NCBI GenBank assembly: GCA_963828825.1
Contig: CAWHGF010000007.1
Location: 1,116,001-1,180,000, forward strand
Reading direction: 5' to 3'
Source of the DNA: Bog-473 sp963828825
GTDB lineage: Bacteria > Actinomycetota > Acidimicrobiia > Acidimicrobiales > RAAP-2
Length of the DNA stretch: 64,000 nt
This document shows, piece by piece, positions 1 through 8,985 of the stretch (positions are counted from its first letter, which is position 1; each line of letters opens with the position of its first letter). Made by a program: the position numbers and the translations under genes. The notes beneath the pieces were generated by a model that worked only from the letters and a program-made list of their open reading frames with translations, ran no database searches and was not told the origin of the DNA.

Positions 1-608
1 CCGCTGGCGAGGAGCTGTTCCCGGACCGGGGTGCCATTGACCCTGGTGCCGTTGGTGGACCCGAGATCGGTGACGAACACGCCGTCACCCTTCCGCCGTA
101 GCTCGGCATGGCGCCGACTCACGTTGGAGTCCGGCAGAACGACGCCACATTCGGGCAGGCGACCGATGACCAGGGCATCCGAACCCACCGCCACCCTCCG
201 GCCGTCCGGGAGCACGAGCTCGGCCAGGAAGCCGCCGTCCTCACTCTCGTGCACCTCGGCGGTCACGGTGAACCGCCCCGGCCTCAGGCCGGCACCCTCG
301 AAGATCTCGACCTCGACCGGGCCCACGAACGAGTAGCCCTCGATCCGCGCGTGTTCACGGGCCGCATCGGCGAGCTCGCGGGAAAGGGCGTCGATGAAAT
401 TGGAGAAGCGGCCCACGTCGGCCTGCGAGAGCGTCACCGCGAAGGCGTTGGGCGCGATAAGGCCTCGCACCCCCACCCGTCGGTGAAGGTCCATCTCGCG
501 GGTCAACCTCCGGCCGATTTCGACCGGCTGGAGGTTGCTTCGAAACGGCTTGGCCAACGTGCCCTCCACCAGACGCTCGAGGCGCTCCTCAAACTGCTGG
601 AGTCCCAT
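1..608 (-). CDS. fhaA: FhaA-type FHA domain protein (DUF3662 + FHA), 3' end outside window
   Basis: Translation from the ATG at 608 begins MGLQQFEERLERLVEGTLAK, the usual start of the DUF3662 domain of FhaA, and runs off the left edge after about 202 residues. A C-terminal FHA domain (about residues 145 to 202) shows IGRLPECGVVLPDSNVSRRH followed by DLGSTNGTRVNG, with the Arg, Ser and Asn typical of phosphothreonine binding. Only a few dozen residues should be missing. In actinobacteria FhaA is a substrate and partner of Ser/Thr kinases and acts in cell-wall and growth control. GGGAG lies just before the ATG. The gene is divergent from tRNA-Leu, an arrangement also found in mycobacteria. The short linker between the two domains distinguishes it from the longer mycobacterial FhaA. 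Confidence 0.93.
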   Translation of the reverse strand, partial: MGLQQFEERLERLVEGTLAKPFRSNLQPVEIGRRLTREMDLHRRVGVRGLIAPNAFAVTLSQADVGRFSNFIDALSRELADAAREHARIEGYSFVGPVEVEIFEGAGLRPGRFTVTAEVHESEDGGFLAELVLPDGRRVAVGSDALVIGRLPECGVVLPDSNVSRRHAELRRKGDGVFVTDLGSTNGTRVNGTPVREQLLAS

Positions 609-743
609 GGTCTCCCAGAGATTACCGGTCCGCTGCGCCCAGCAGGGATTCACGAAGCGTCTGACCTGGTCACCTCTATCAGGAACAGGTCCAGAGGCAG
701 GATTCTGGTCGCCAGCCCAGCGACTACTCTTGTCCGGTCACCC

Positions 744-815
<72 letters not shown>

Positions 816-827
<12 letters not shown>

Positions 828-848
828 CTCATAGACCCCCTCGCCCAC
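816..848. repeat. 13-bp direct repeat of the tRNA-Leu 3' end
   Basis: CCCCCTCGCCCAC occurs at 816-828, where it forms the T-stem and acceptor end of the tRNA, and again exactly at 836-848. Duplicated tRNA 3' ends are classic scars of site-specific integration. A chance or slippage origin is possible because the unit is short and C-rich. Confidence 0.6.
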
Positions 849-1060
849 CAGCCAGCCAGGGGGTGTCGACAGAACTGGGCACGTCCAGTCGACAAAACCC
901 AAGTCATGGTTCGCTCCGGCGCTGGATGCTTGGCCGAGTTGAGGGTGAAGGCTGCCTCCGACGCCCTGGACGGACACCAACCTCGCTCTTGCCTACTCGC
1001 CTACCGCCCGACGGGCGCGACGAAGCCCGGGGTGCCACAAGGTGGGGCGATGGCGCCGGG
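849..1060. other. gap between tRNA-Leu and transposase remnant
   Basis: No gene is supported here. Open frames overlapping the tRNA look like antisense noise. I could not match this stretch to the sequence on the other side of the transposase as terminal inverted repeats, so the ends of the element stay undefined. Confidence 0.5.
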
Positions 1061-2712
1061 TCAGGCAGTAAGCGGGGGGTCCGGGTCTGACGAGCCAGTT
1101 GCCGTGGCAGCCGGTGGGCGCCAATGCGTGATGGGCGTGGTCCGACGCCGACGAGGTCGACGAGATTTGCCCGAGCGTTCGACCGCTCTTGCCGCCAAGA
1201 ACGACCGGATCTTCCGAACGTTGGCTGCCACAACGAGTAGGGCGACAAACAGGCTCTGGGCCGCCACCCCGTGGATGCGTCGGCGTCCGGGGTCGTCGAG
1301 TGCCTCTTGGGCCGGGTCCTTGACATAGCCGTTCATGCCTTCGTTGGTGTTGCGCAGGGAGTTGTAGGCGAACTTCCACTCAGGGTTTTCGAATACCAGC
1401 TGCTGGCGGAACTTGGCACCGGCGGTGGGCGGCACCGTCACGCTCTGCTGGGTGCACGATTTGGGTGGCGCCGCAGCAAGGTCGCCAGCCACGGGGATGT
1501 GCAGACGTCCGAGCGTGTCGCGGGTCATCGATACCGGCTTCAGAGGGCACCGGGCCATCGGCCAAGAGCCGGCGGCCGGGCACTGCAGCCGCACGTGACC
1601 CTCGGCGTCGGGCTTGCCCTTCGGTCTGGCCGCATACTTCCATCGCTCAGTGAGGCGCTGGCGGTAGGTGTCTTCGTCGATGACATGGTTGCGGTAGTCC
1701 CGGGTGGCCTCTCGGAGCGACTCGGGGATGGACGGGCAGTACCAGTCGCCTTCGATCTGGAGGAACCCGTCCGCCTCGTCCTGGACGCCCAACTGGTCGA
1801 TCTTGTAGTCGTAGACCGGTCGGTAGCCAAGAGCGAGGGCCGGGAGTTGGAACTCCTCGGCCTTGGCGCTCGAGAACGCCCGGTCGGCTGCGAGAAAGCC
1901 CGCCAGATAGCCGCGGGCAGCCAAGCTGGCCAGGACTTGGGCGCCGTGACGCCCGACAGAGCGCCCCGGCTGGTCCAGCACGGTCATGCCAACAATGACG
2001 TTTGGGAACAGACCGTCTTCGTCCGGTGTGGCCGCGCCGGACACGGCGAAGGTGGCCTCATAGCCCCAGGCGATCTTGTCCCGCCCGGTCGTGGCGTCGA
2101 CTCCAGCGTCGCGCTCGTCGGCCTGGCGGACGTAGAAGCCGGCGTCGGGGTCAACGGAGTGCAACTCGATCTCGGGCTTACGCCCCTTCACCGGCCTCGT
2201 ACCGCGCTTGCGGATGTAGGGACGGGAGCGGCCTCGGACCAAGGTGCCGTCGACGCCCACCGAGCCTCTGAAGCACGGCGCACGTCGCGTGGCAACAGCT
2301 TGATGCTGGCTTCGATCAGTGCGTTGATGAGACATTCCAGGCGCTCATGGCGCTCGATCCACTCGTCTTCGGTCAGCTCGGCCCGGCGTTCGCCCGTCAG
2401 CCGGTTGAAGGTGTCGTCGTCGAGGCACCGGTTCTTCGGGGTGGCCGACGGGTCAACCAGGGCAAGCATCCCGTGGTAACGGGTCCGCGCGTTGCGATAG
2501 AGCGCATCCCACGCCTGCCGGTCATCCGCAGCGGGCGGCTCAGGCAGTCCCAACTGCCCACGCCACGCCGGGCTGAACTGAGCGAAGAGGACCTCGGTGA
2601 CTCGGGTGAGGTGCAGCGGCTGATAGGTCAAAACGCTTGCCACGAGGCCGACCAGCAACGCGCGGGTGGGGAATGTCTCGGGACGTCCGCCGGGCGACGC
2701 CCAGGCGCACAT
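1061..2712 (-). pseudogene. DDE-type transposase, frameshifted
   Basis: Two overlapping frames together form one transposase. The N-terminal part (start 2712) contains FPTRALLVGLVASVLTYQPL and a ...LTRVTEVLF segment and ends near RDVRRASE. The C-terminal part (stop 1061) starts at about FRGSVGVDGTLVRG and carries the probable acidic residues of the catalytic core in VDGTLV, AADRAFSS and RNTNEGMNGYVKD. The frame changes at about 2265 to 2290. The architecture matches a family of actinobacterial IS transposases, but I cannot name the IS family. No terminal inverted repeats were identified. It lies beside tRNA-Leu and its duplicated 3' end. It may be decayed or split by a sequencing indel, since other genes in the window are also shifted. 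Confidence 0.8.
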
Positions 2713-2799
2713 TGCCCATACCGGGCGACTGGCAGGTCCAAGCCGCCATTCATTCAGAGACCCCGGGGGCTGTTTGCTTCAGCAATATCCGTGGACAGA

Positions 2800-3228
2800 T
2801 CAGCGCTTGAAATCTCGGATCGTCGCTGTGGCGGTCGCTACTGCGACAACCTCGCCTGACTCTTCGACGAGTTCCCCGGACATGAAGGCCAAATCTCTGC
2901 CTTTTCTTACAACCCGGCCCCGGCCTATAAGGCGTCCCGGCTTGGCCGGACGCAGGAACTGGATGTGAAGATCGGCCGTGGGGGCGAACTGGTCGGGGCC
3001 AAGGGTCGCGACGAGAGCTGGGCCCAGCGTCTCATCCAACATCGCCGCAAGGAATCCGCCTTGGATGACCCCAACGGGATTGAGGAACGAATCGGCGGCA
3101 AGAAAGCCAACTTCGATCGTCCCAGCATCGGGGTCCGCCGCGATGAGTTCGAATCCAAGCGTGCTTGTCGCCGGAGGTAGATCGACACGGCCCTCTATCG
3201 CATCCCAGAACGGTCCTTGTCGCTCCAT
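2800..3228 (-). CDS. PaaI-family hotdog thioesterase
   Basis: A 142-residue protein of the usual length for single-domain PaaI/4HBT acyl-CoA thioesterases. The central segment NPVGVIQGGFLAAMLDETLG corresponds to the family's helix motif (HGGxxxxxxDxxxG), with Gln-Gly-Gly in place of His-Gly-Gly and the catalytic-type Asp retained. The C-terminal half (FLRPAKPGRLIGRGRVVRKG) is the typical beta strand pair. It probably hydrolyses small or aromatic acyl-CoA thioesters in the cytoplasm. The specific substrate cannot be read from sequence. It stands alone beside the transposase remnant. Confidence 0.85.
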   Translation of the reverse strand: MERQGPFWDAIEGRVDLPPATSTLGFELIAADPDAGTIEVGFLAADSFLNPVGVIQGGFLAAMLDETLGPALVATLGPDQFAPTADLHIQFLRPAKPGRLIGRGRVVRKGRDLAFMSGELVEESGEVVAVATATATIRDFKR

Positions 3229-3343
3229 GGCCGCCTCCTACGAAATCAAGCTGACATTAGCCCTGTCGGAGTCTGTCAGAGGAGGTCAAGAGAGGGACAC
3301 AGACCCGATGCGTACTGGGATAGTCACGGCGTCCTGGACACAA

Positions 3344-3724
3344 CTACTCAGACCAAATCGGTTCGAGGGTCAGCTCCTTTGCAATACCACCACGAATGAC
3401 CGCTCTCCATGAAGTGAGAATCCCCAGTTCTTCATGGCGCTCGGCCTCGTAGTACTCAGCTGAAAGGGTCACCAGCCCTGGGACGATTGAAATGTCCGCC
3501 TCCACGGGCTCCCCAGGGATGCGAATCGTTCCAGCAGCTGGAAGATCGATGACCGCCGCCAAGGGGGACGGGTCCAACATGGGACGGATGGTCAGGAAGT
3601 CCTCGCCTACAGAAGTTGGCTTGTCGGCAGCTGCACCAACGGGAATGTGATCGTCGCCATCGAGCAGATTCACCCACGCGAGCCGCCAAGGTTTCGTTGC
3701 CGCCGAGAAGAGAAACCGCTCCAC
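3344..3724 (-). CDS. hypothetical protein, possibly truncated by a frameshift
   Basis: A 126-residue soluble protein from a GTG start (VERFLFSAATKPWRLAWVNL...) that I do not recognise. The reading frame continues upstream to a stop at 3785 without a good start and reads plausibly as protein (ASITAWSPEDVGSDG). A second frame from about 3930 to 3785 also looks coding (SFGALRFTGVFPVSPAPW). The true gene may therefore run from about 3930 to 3344 with a one-base shift near 3785. Base composition is lower in GC than the rest of the window, as for its neighbours. No domain could be assigned. Confidence 0.5.
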   Translation of the reverse strand: MERFLFSAATKPWRLAWVNLLDGDDHIPVGAAADKPTSVGEDFLTIRPMLDPSPLAAVIDLPAAGTIRIPGEPVEADISIVPGLVTLSAEYYEAERHEELGILTSWRAVIRGGIAKELTLEPIWSE

Positions 3725-3957
3725 GACAGTCAGTCCATCGCTTCCGACGTCCTCCGGACTCCACGCCGTGATAGATGCCGCGTCCTAACTCGCACAGCGG
3801 CTCATCGAGTTGAAAAGTGAAAATCCCCCACAGCGCGGACCATGGGGCGGGGCTCACTGGGAAGACCCCGGTGAAACGAAGAGCACCGAACGAGGTAATC
3901 GGGTGCCCCAGTCGTGCCGGATTGTGCGCCCAGGTCCGGCGAATTGGGGCAGTCGGG

Positions 3958-4455
3958 CTACGGGCCTTCGATGACCAGTGTCCCAGTAGTTCTGGCTTCT
4001 GCAAGAAGGGGCAATAGGTCCGTCGCGACAGCCGAGAGCACCTTGTCGTCAACAATCGACCTAAGAACCTCGATCTCTTCAATAAGCGTGACCGTCTGCT
4101 CCCCGTTCAGAGTCTGAGGCTCTGTCGTTGCTGGCAGCACCGGTAGGAGATGTGTTTCATAGGCATGCCCGAGATTGACAAGACGAAACCAAAGACGCTC
4201 AGGAATCCACTGTTCTGCACCGTCAGGGATGTAAACGTGGACTGGCTCGTCGTCGTCATACTCTGGGCGAGTTAACCGGCTCTCAAATCCGCTCACCGCC
4301 CGATACTGCCATCCCACTGGTGACACCGTTGTGCGAACCGTGTCACGGTCCCGGCCTACGGGGGCACTACCAGTCGCCCACGACAGAAGGTTGTCGTATC
4401 CTCCGCTGGACGGAATCCGTCTGCCCAGAGGGTCTGGCATCGACCATGGCGGCAC
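3958..4455 (-). CDS. hypothetical protein
   Basis: A 165-residue acidic protein with no domain I recognise. The C-terminal half (TVTLIEEIEVLRSIVDDKVL...) looks alpha-helical, and the middle contains VHVYIPDGAEQWIPERLWFR. The first 40 residues are less convincing and the real start may lie downstream. It is divergent from the reductase gene that begins 22 bp away, and tandem with the uncertain gene that follows on the same strand. It belongs to the lower-GC accessory segment. Confidence 0.5.
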   Translation of the reverse strand: MPPWSMPDPLGRRIPSSGGYDNLLSWATGSAPVGRDRDTVRTTVSPVGWQYRAVSGFESRLTRPEYDDDEPVHVYIPDGAEQWIPERLWFRLVNLGHAYETHLLPVLPATTEPQTLNGEQTVTLIEEIEVLRSIVDDKVLSAVATDLLPLLAEARTTGTLVIEGP

Positions 4456-4476
4456 TACCTAGGGAGATCAAGCCTT

Positions 4477-5130
4477 ATGTCACTTGTTCGGGTCCACAAC
4501 TTCTCGGTGTCCCTGGACGGCTTCGGCACTGGTGAGGGACAGAGCCTCGAATCGCCATTCGGACACGCCGGCACCCGGCTGCACGAATGGTTCTTCCCCA
4601 CCCGGACCTTCTGTAGCTTTCACGAGAGCCAGGGCGATTCGGGTGGGAGCACTGGCGTCGACGATGCCTACGCGAGCAACTGGGACCGGGGCATCGGTGC
4701 TGAGATCATGGGCCGGAACAAGTTCGGACCTCAGCGTGGGCCGTGGGCTGACGAAGAGTGGAGGGGCTGGTGGGGAGACGACCCGCCGTTCCATACTCCG
4801 GTCTTCGTCCTCACCCATTACCCGAGGCCCTCGATAGAGATGAGAGGCGGAACGACCTTTCACTTCATTGACGCCGACCCCGCCGACGCCGTGAAGGTTG
4901 CTCAGGAGGCCGCCGGTGGCCTCGACGTGCGTATCGGCGGAGGCCCATCGACGGTCAGTGCTTACCTCGCCGCCGACCTGATCGACTACGTGCACGTCGC
5001 GATCGTGCCAATCGTCCTCGGAAGGGGCGAGCGCCTGTGGGACGGGCTGGAAGGACTCGAGTCGCGGTTCAAAATGGAGTCCGCCAGCTCCCCGAGCGGC
5101 GTCACCCATCTCACGCTATCCCGTCGATAG
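4477..5130 (+). CDS. dihydrofolate reductase family protein (RibD C-terminal domain)
   Basis: A 217-residue protein matching the RibD_C/DHFR-like family common in actinobacteria. It opens with VRVHNFSVSLDGFGTG, has IMGRNKFGPQRGPW, a strand-loop PVFVLTHYPRPSIEMRGGTT, and the nucleotide-binding LDVRIGGGPSTVSAYLAADL followed by DYVHVAIVPIVLGRGERLW. These are the usual NADPH-binding and core motifs. The family includes flavin-pathway and antifolate-resistance-type reductases, but most stand-alone members have no known substrate. A ribosome binding site (GGGAGATC) precedes the ATG. It is monocistronic. Confidence 0.88.
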   Translation: MSLVRVHNFSVSLDGFGTGEGQSLESPFGHAGTRLHEWFFPTRTFCSFHESQGDSGGSTGVDDAYASNWDRGIGAEIMGRNKFGPQRGPWADEEWRGWWGDDPPFHTPVFVLTHYPRPSIEMRGGTTFHFIDADPADAVKVAQEAAGGLDVRIGGGPSTVSAYLAADLIDYVHVAIVPIVLGRGERLWDGLEGLESRFKMESASSPSGVTHLTLSRR

Positions 5131-5254
5131 GACGGTTCGCTTCAGAGGGCAGCTGACTCTGTCACTCGTCCGGCAGCGGGGCACGGAGTTCGGGGATTTA
5201 GGTTCACGCAGTCCGGGAGGATGACTTGCACCCGTCCTGGGTAGATATGGGGAC

Positions 5255-5641
5255 ATGGTGGGCGCGGTGATCTTCATTGTGGTCGTCGGTCTCCTCTATG
5301 TATTCGTGGTGCTCTACGGACGGAATGGGCGACACGACAACTGGCTCACCCGACCGATCATCTCGAATCGAAATGACCGCATGGAGTTCTTTCCCAAGCC
5401 TCGGGATTCCTCTGGCGGACCGAAGTCAGAAGGCTCATTTTTGAGGACCCTTACTATCTGCGGAGCCGGGTTGATAACGGGGATAGCACTGGCTGTCACT
5501 CGCACAGGGGGGTTCTGGGCAACGGCTCTTATCATCGGTGCCGTGCTCGTCCTATCACGACCGCGTACCGAGTCACGAAGGATGGTGGAAGGCTCAGATG
5601 GACATGGCGCACGTCCGATAGTCCTTCTGATCGGAGTCTAG
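5255..5641 (+). CDS. small membrane protein of unknown function
   Basis: A 128-residue protein with an N-terminal hydrophobic segment (residues 4-21, VIFIVVVGLLYVFVVLYG), a soluble loop rich in Arg, Asp and Pro (residues 25-60), and two further hydrophobic stretches (LTICGAGLITGIALAV and WATALIIGAVLVL). This suggests three membrane passes. The C-terminal 25 residues are less convincing. I recognise no family. It sits alone in the lower-GC segment between the reductase and a putative secreted protein. Confidence 0.6.
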   Translation: MVGAVIFIVVVGLLYVFVVLYGRNGRHDNWLTRPIISNRNDRMEFFPKPRDSSGGPKSEGSFLRTLTICGAGLITGIALAVTRTGGFWATALIIGAVLVLSRPRTESRRMVEGSDGHGARPIVLLIGV

Positions 5642-5825
5642 GGGGCTAGAGCTCCGAAGTGCCGCCTGGTGGCGCCCGGTCCCGGCAACTGGGGCACTCT
5701 TCCAGTCTCTGCCTGCACACTTTGGCTGATCTGCCCTACAGGATTCGGAGCAGTCACGCAGGCGACCTACAGGGGCTTCACATGAACGGCTGGCACTCTG
5801 GCTGCTGAGTCTGAGGAGCGCCGCC

Positions 5826-6251
5826 ATGAGTGACTACGAATCAACCAGTCCCACGCAGACCCGGCCCACTGATCTCGATTCTGACAAAACCTCAGGGCCA
5901 ACGGTTGTCGAAAGTGTTGTGGGCGTGGCTTCTGCATCGCCTCCCCTGCTCAGGTCCGAGCAAGCACGCCAGAAGAGGAGAGGGTCACTGTCACACTTGA
6001 GACGGGGACTGATCGCGGCCGCTGCGCTGATCGGTTCGGTAACGGGACTGTACATCGGCCTCGGCACATCACCCTCGGCATCGGCCGCAGAATCTGTGGC
6101 AAACACCGCTGGACGGGTTGCATCCGTCGACGGGGCATCCACCTCGGCCGCAGGAGGATCATCCGGCACAGCGAGGGAGTGCGTTCAGGTCAAGCTTCAC
6201 CCTGTCGAGCGTCACCTTGACGGCCCATGCGGCCCAGGAGGTCACAGTTGA
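5826..6251 (+). CDS. putative secreted or membrane-anchored protein
   Basis: Starts MSDYESTSPTQTRP with GAGCGCCGCC just before the ATG. After about 58 polar residues comes RRGLIAAAALIGSVTGLYIGLG and then SPSASAAES, resembling an internal signal-anchor or secretion signal with an AxA cleavage site. The remainder is Ser/Ala/Gly-rich. From about 6175 a second frame (ending 6321) also looks plausible (TLSSVTLTAHAAQEVTVDGV), so the annotated last 25 residues may be out of frame. No domain is recognised. Confidence 0.45.
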   Translation: MSDYESTSPTQTRPTDLDSDKTSGPTVVESVVGVASASPPLLRSEQARQKRRGSLSHLRRGLIAAAALIGSVTGLYIGLGTSPSASAAESVANTAGRVASVDGASTSAAGGSSGTARECVQVKLHPVERHLDGPCGPGGHS

Positions 6252-6445
6252 CGGGGTGGCTTCGACGAAGAGAGGGACGGGTTCGACATCTAGACACAAC
6301 ACGTACTCGGGACGACCATGAAGGTCTGGGCAGGGCGCAGGCGCCCGATAGGTGCCGAAAATTGGTGTCCCCATAGTGCTGCGAACCGTCCCACCGTCCC
6401 GGTGTACTGGGCACGGCGGTCGATGGGCCTACTGCGGCAGGGACG

Positions 6446-6475
6446 CGAATCGGCCCCCTTTCGGGGGCCGATTCG
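6446..6475. terminator. 13-bp perfect hairpin, probable bidirectional terminator
   Basis: CGAATCGGCCCCC at 6446-6458 pairs perfectly with GGGGGCCGATTCG at 6463-6475 around a 4-nt loop TTTC. It lies between a plus-strand gene and a minus-strand gene that converge on it. There is no T-tract on either side, which is common for terminators in high-GC actinobacteria. Confidence 0.7.
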
Positions 6476-6507
6476 GAATATCTACCGCCTGCTCTTGTAC
6501 GTGGGAC

Positions 6508-6672
6508 CTACCACCGATAAAAGCGGTGGCTCCCAGCACCCTCACCCCGACCAATCGCGAAGCCGACAATCCACAGGACGAGAAAGATGGCTGCCGCTAT
6601 CCACAAAAGGTGAACTGCGAAACCTGCTCCAAAGAGAATCAATACAAGCAGCAATGCCAGAATCAGTACCAC
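6508..6672 (-). CDS. 54-residue hydrophobic protein
   Basis: A short gene starting at GTG 6672 with AGGGAGGG seven bases upstream. It encodes VVLILALLLVLILFGAGFAV, then HLLWIAAAIFLVLWIVGFAI and a basic tail GRGEGAGSHRFYRW. Two hydrophobic helices joined through FGAGFAVHLLW and an RWY/FYRW-type basic end are the hallmark of a widespread small actinobacterial 'hydrophobic protein' family of unknown function, often stress-linked. It is followed by the 13-bp hairpin and preceded by another small membrane protein gene on the same strand. Confidence 0.8.
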   Translation of the reverse strand: MVLILALLLVLILFGAGFAVHLLWIAAAIFLVLWIVGFAIGRGEGAGSHRFYRW

Positions 6673-6712
6673 TGAACATCCCTCCCTATTGATGAAGCCC
6701 GAGACGACTCAC

Positions 6713-6964
6713 CTAGTACGTCGAATCGGTTCGACGTACTACGTTTCCCTGGCCATCGTCGACGACAGTGCGCCTCCGACGCGTGTTCCCCGCCGCCATG
6801 GCGATGATCGACACAATGGCACCGACAATGCCGACAATCATCAGGATCCAGCCCACCTTATTGACGTTGAAGCCGTGCTGATAGGGCTCCGTAACTGCCC
6901 AATCGAGCAGCGCTCCTACGGCAAACACGATGATGCTTGCAACAAGTCCGCCAGCCCCAACCAC
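6713..6964 (-). CDS. DUF6458-like small membrane protein
   Basis: The GTG at 6964, preceded by AAAGGGGG, gives an 83-residue protein. It has two membrane helices (SIIVFAVGALLDWAV and VGWILMIVGIVGAIVSIIAM) separated by a short polar loop ending in NVNKVGW, followed by a basic tail NTRRRRTVV. This layout (GxxLxxAVgAxLxWAV ... hNxxxVGWILMxVGxxG) fits the small DUF6458 membrane protein family of actinobacteria. The frame is open further upstream but that extension is not protein-like. It is probably co-oriented with the 54-residue hydrophobic protein. Confidence 0.75.
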   Translation of the reverse strand: MVGAGGLVASIIVFAVGALLDWAVTEPYQHGFNVNKVGWILMIVGIVGAIVSIIAMAAGNTRRRRTVVDDGQGNVVRRTDSTY

Positions 6965-7457
6965 GGAGCCCCCTTTCGTTCCGCTGCAACAGCCGTACCC
7001 GACGCCTTTCTCGTCAAACCATTCTTTACGCAATATGTGGATAACTAGGGGTCTCTGTTTCGCGAAGGGATCGCACCTGACTTCTGCGCTCCCGAAAGCC
7101 CGTGAACGCGGAGCGGGACTCCCCAATCGTGGGGAGCCGCTCAACGCACACCCTCGACGTGACTGACGTGGGTGCACCACGTCTATGCCCAATGTGAAGA
7201 CGGTCATGCATGTCGGCGGCAGGGCATGACCAAAGCCGTTGGAGCTCCTGCCACGGTGAGCCACCCCTAGAGCGCATAAGTGCCGGGATAGGCCACAGCC
7301 ATCGTGAGGCGGGCGGTTCAGGGTCAACCAATCGAATCCTTAGAGGACGCCGCCTCACTAAAGGGGTGGGACTCGTGCTCGAGTTGGCCAACGGTGGCCA
7401 GCGCATAAGTCTCCGCTTCGAACGATACGATTGAGACAGACAACAAAGGAGCGTCCG

Positions 7458-7736
7458 ATGCCAGAGTTCGACGACGCCGCAGGTGAATTTTTTCGCAGTC
7501 TTCTTGAATCACTGCGAGAAGAGTCTGAGCGATTGCCATCACCGATGGCCATGATGGACTCACTCAGGGAGTTGGATCCGACGCCCCAACAGATAGGTGT
7601 CTTTGTGGGGGAGTGCCTCGATGTAGCAGCTAAAGCTGCCAGGGAGATCGCGCAAGGAGTCCGAGAAGCTAGCGAGACTCTCCGTAATCAGGGGCCGGAC
7701 TTCGAAGTGCCCGATGATCTAAGCGACCTCGGATAA
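7458..7736 (+). CDS. small acidic hypothetical protein
   Basis: A 92-residue protein beginning MPEFDDAAGEFFRSLLES. The ATG at 7458 is chosen because AAAGGAG lies seven bases upstream, in preference to an in-frame ATG 27 bases earlier. The sequence is strongly acidic and predicted helical (LLESLREESERLPSPMAMMD, then AAKAAREIAQGVREASETLR), so it may form a helical bundle or coiled coil. No family is recognised. It is monocistronic. Confidence 0.65.
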   Translation: MPEFDDAAGEFFRSLLESLREESERLPSPMAMMDSLRELDPTPQQIGVFVGECLDVAAKAAREIAQGVREASETLRNQGPDFEVPDDLSDLG

Positions 7737-7958
7737 GTCCAAACCCGTGGCTTTGCGCGACGAGCGGGCATCCTTTGCTTACGCCGATCCCGGGACGATC
7801 GCTGAAAGAAGCAGAACGTACACTCGCCCTGGGGTCGTCTCAGAGTCCCGAGATCCTTGTCGTTTGGCGCATGCTGACGATCCGGTGGATACGGGTCGCA
7901 TGATTGCGCGTCGCCCGAACCGGCGTAAGAGGACACTTTCGGCGCCGGCAGAGACTCA

Positions 7959-8798
7959 TCAGTGGCAGTGATCCGGAGGGAGCGCGGCACCCGCGTCCGC
8001 CGCTCCCAGATCGTCCGAATACCCGGCTTCGAGCCGTGGCCACTGCGAGGTGGGACGACCGCCTGGCCACTCCCACAGGGGCGGCCACTCCGGAGCCCCG
8101 CCCAGGGTCCGGGTCGCGTGCCCGCGCCGCGGCCAGCCCACAGGCGAGTCCTCCCAGTCCTCCTGCCTGCCGAACACGGTGAGGTCCATGAGCGCGTAGC
8201 TGTAGTCCAGCACCTCTGCACCACGGCGCTTGGTCCAGTACGTCTCGAAGACCTGGTTGCCATCGCGCAGGTAGCACACCAGGTGGAACAGACCGTGCTC
8301 GCGGTCGACGAGGAGCGTGTCAAGTGAGGGTTGCGCCGAGTACCACGGCATGTCCCAGCCCATGAAGGTGCGGTAGCTGAGGCTCTCGTCGTATGACGTC
8401 TGCGCATCGCCAGGGCCGTAGGCGGTGTTCCGCCCCTGGCAGAGCACTGCGAAGGTGATGTCGCGAGAGTGCAGGTACGCGAGCTCGCCCACATGACTCA
8501 TCACCCACGTACAGCCTTCGCACTGCTCGGCCGCAGGTCGGCCCGGCCACCACATGAAGTAATAGGCAATGAGCTGACGCCGGCCCTCGAACGCGTCGAG
8601 CAACGTCACTGGGCCGTGCGGCCCGAGCAACGGACTGTCGGCGGCGACCTCGACCATCGGCAGCCGGCGGCGGGAGGCGGCGATGGCGTCCCCTTCACGC
8701 GTGTGTTCCTTCTCACTCGCCCGCAGCGCCTCGAGTTGCTCGTGGAACGTCGAGCGATCGACCACCGTTGGTAGAGGTCTGCTCTCATCCTGGGACAT
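7959..8798 (-). CDS. DUF899 family protein (thioredoxin-like fold)
   Basis: A 279-residue protein from the ATG at 8798, chosen because GGGGAGG precedes it. DUF899 features are clear: an N-terminal AsxKEHTREGDAIAASRRRLP-like segment, then YYFMWWPG, the cysteine pair in EQCEGCTWVMSHV, SRDITFAVLCQGR, and the GWDMPWYSA segment. The family is described as thioredoxin-like or dithiol-disulfide isomerase-like with unknown physiological role. Cys-x-x-Cys is present in EQCEGC. It is alone on the minus strand. Confidence 0.88.
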   Translation of the reverse strand: MSQDESRPLPTVVDRSTFHEQLEALRASEKEHTREGDAIAASRRRLPMVEVAADSPLLGPHGPVTLLDAFEGRRQLIAYYFMWWPGRPAAEQCEGCTWVMSHVGELAYLHSRDITFAVLCQGRNTAYGPGDAQTSYDESLSYRTFMGWDMPWYSAQPSLDTLLVDREHGLFHLVCYLRDGNQVFETYWTKRRGAEVLDYSYALMDLTVFGRQEDWEDSPVGWPRRGHATRTLGGAPEWPPLWEWPGGRPTSQWPRLEAGYSDDLGAADAGAALPPDHCH

Positions 8799-8985
8799 CG
8801 GCACCTCCCCAATCGCCTCCTCGCTGCTATAGGCTGGTACCCGTCACGGTAGCGACGATCGGCGATGCCGCATGAGCAGAGTCTTGCTGATCCTGACCAG
8901 AATCCCCGAGGATTCGCATGGTGGCACACTGTCCTGACGGCGACGGCAATGTTCGGGGGCAGTCGGCGGCACCACACATATCTGT

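Noticed and set aside
7747..7971. Plus-strand small open frame
   Set aside because: No ribosome binding site or protein-like composition, and it overlaps the end of the DUF899 gene.
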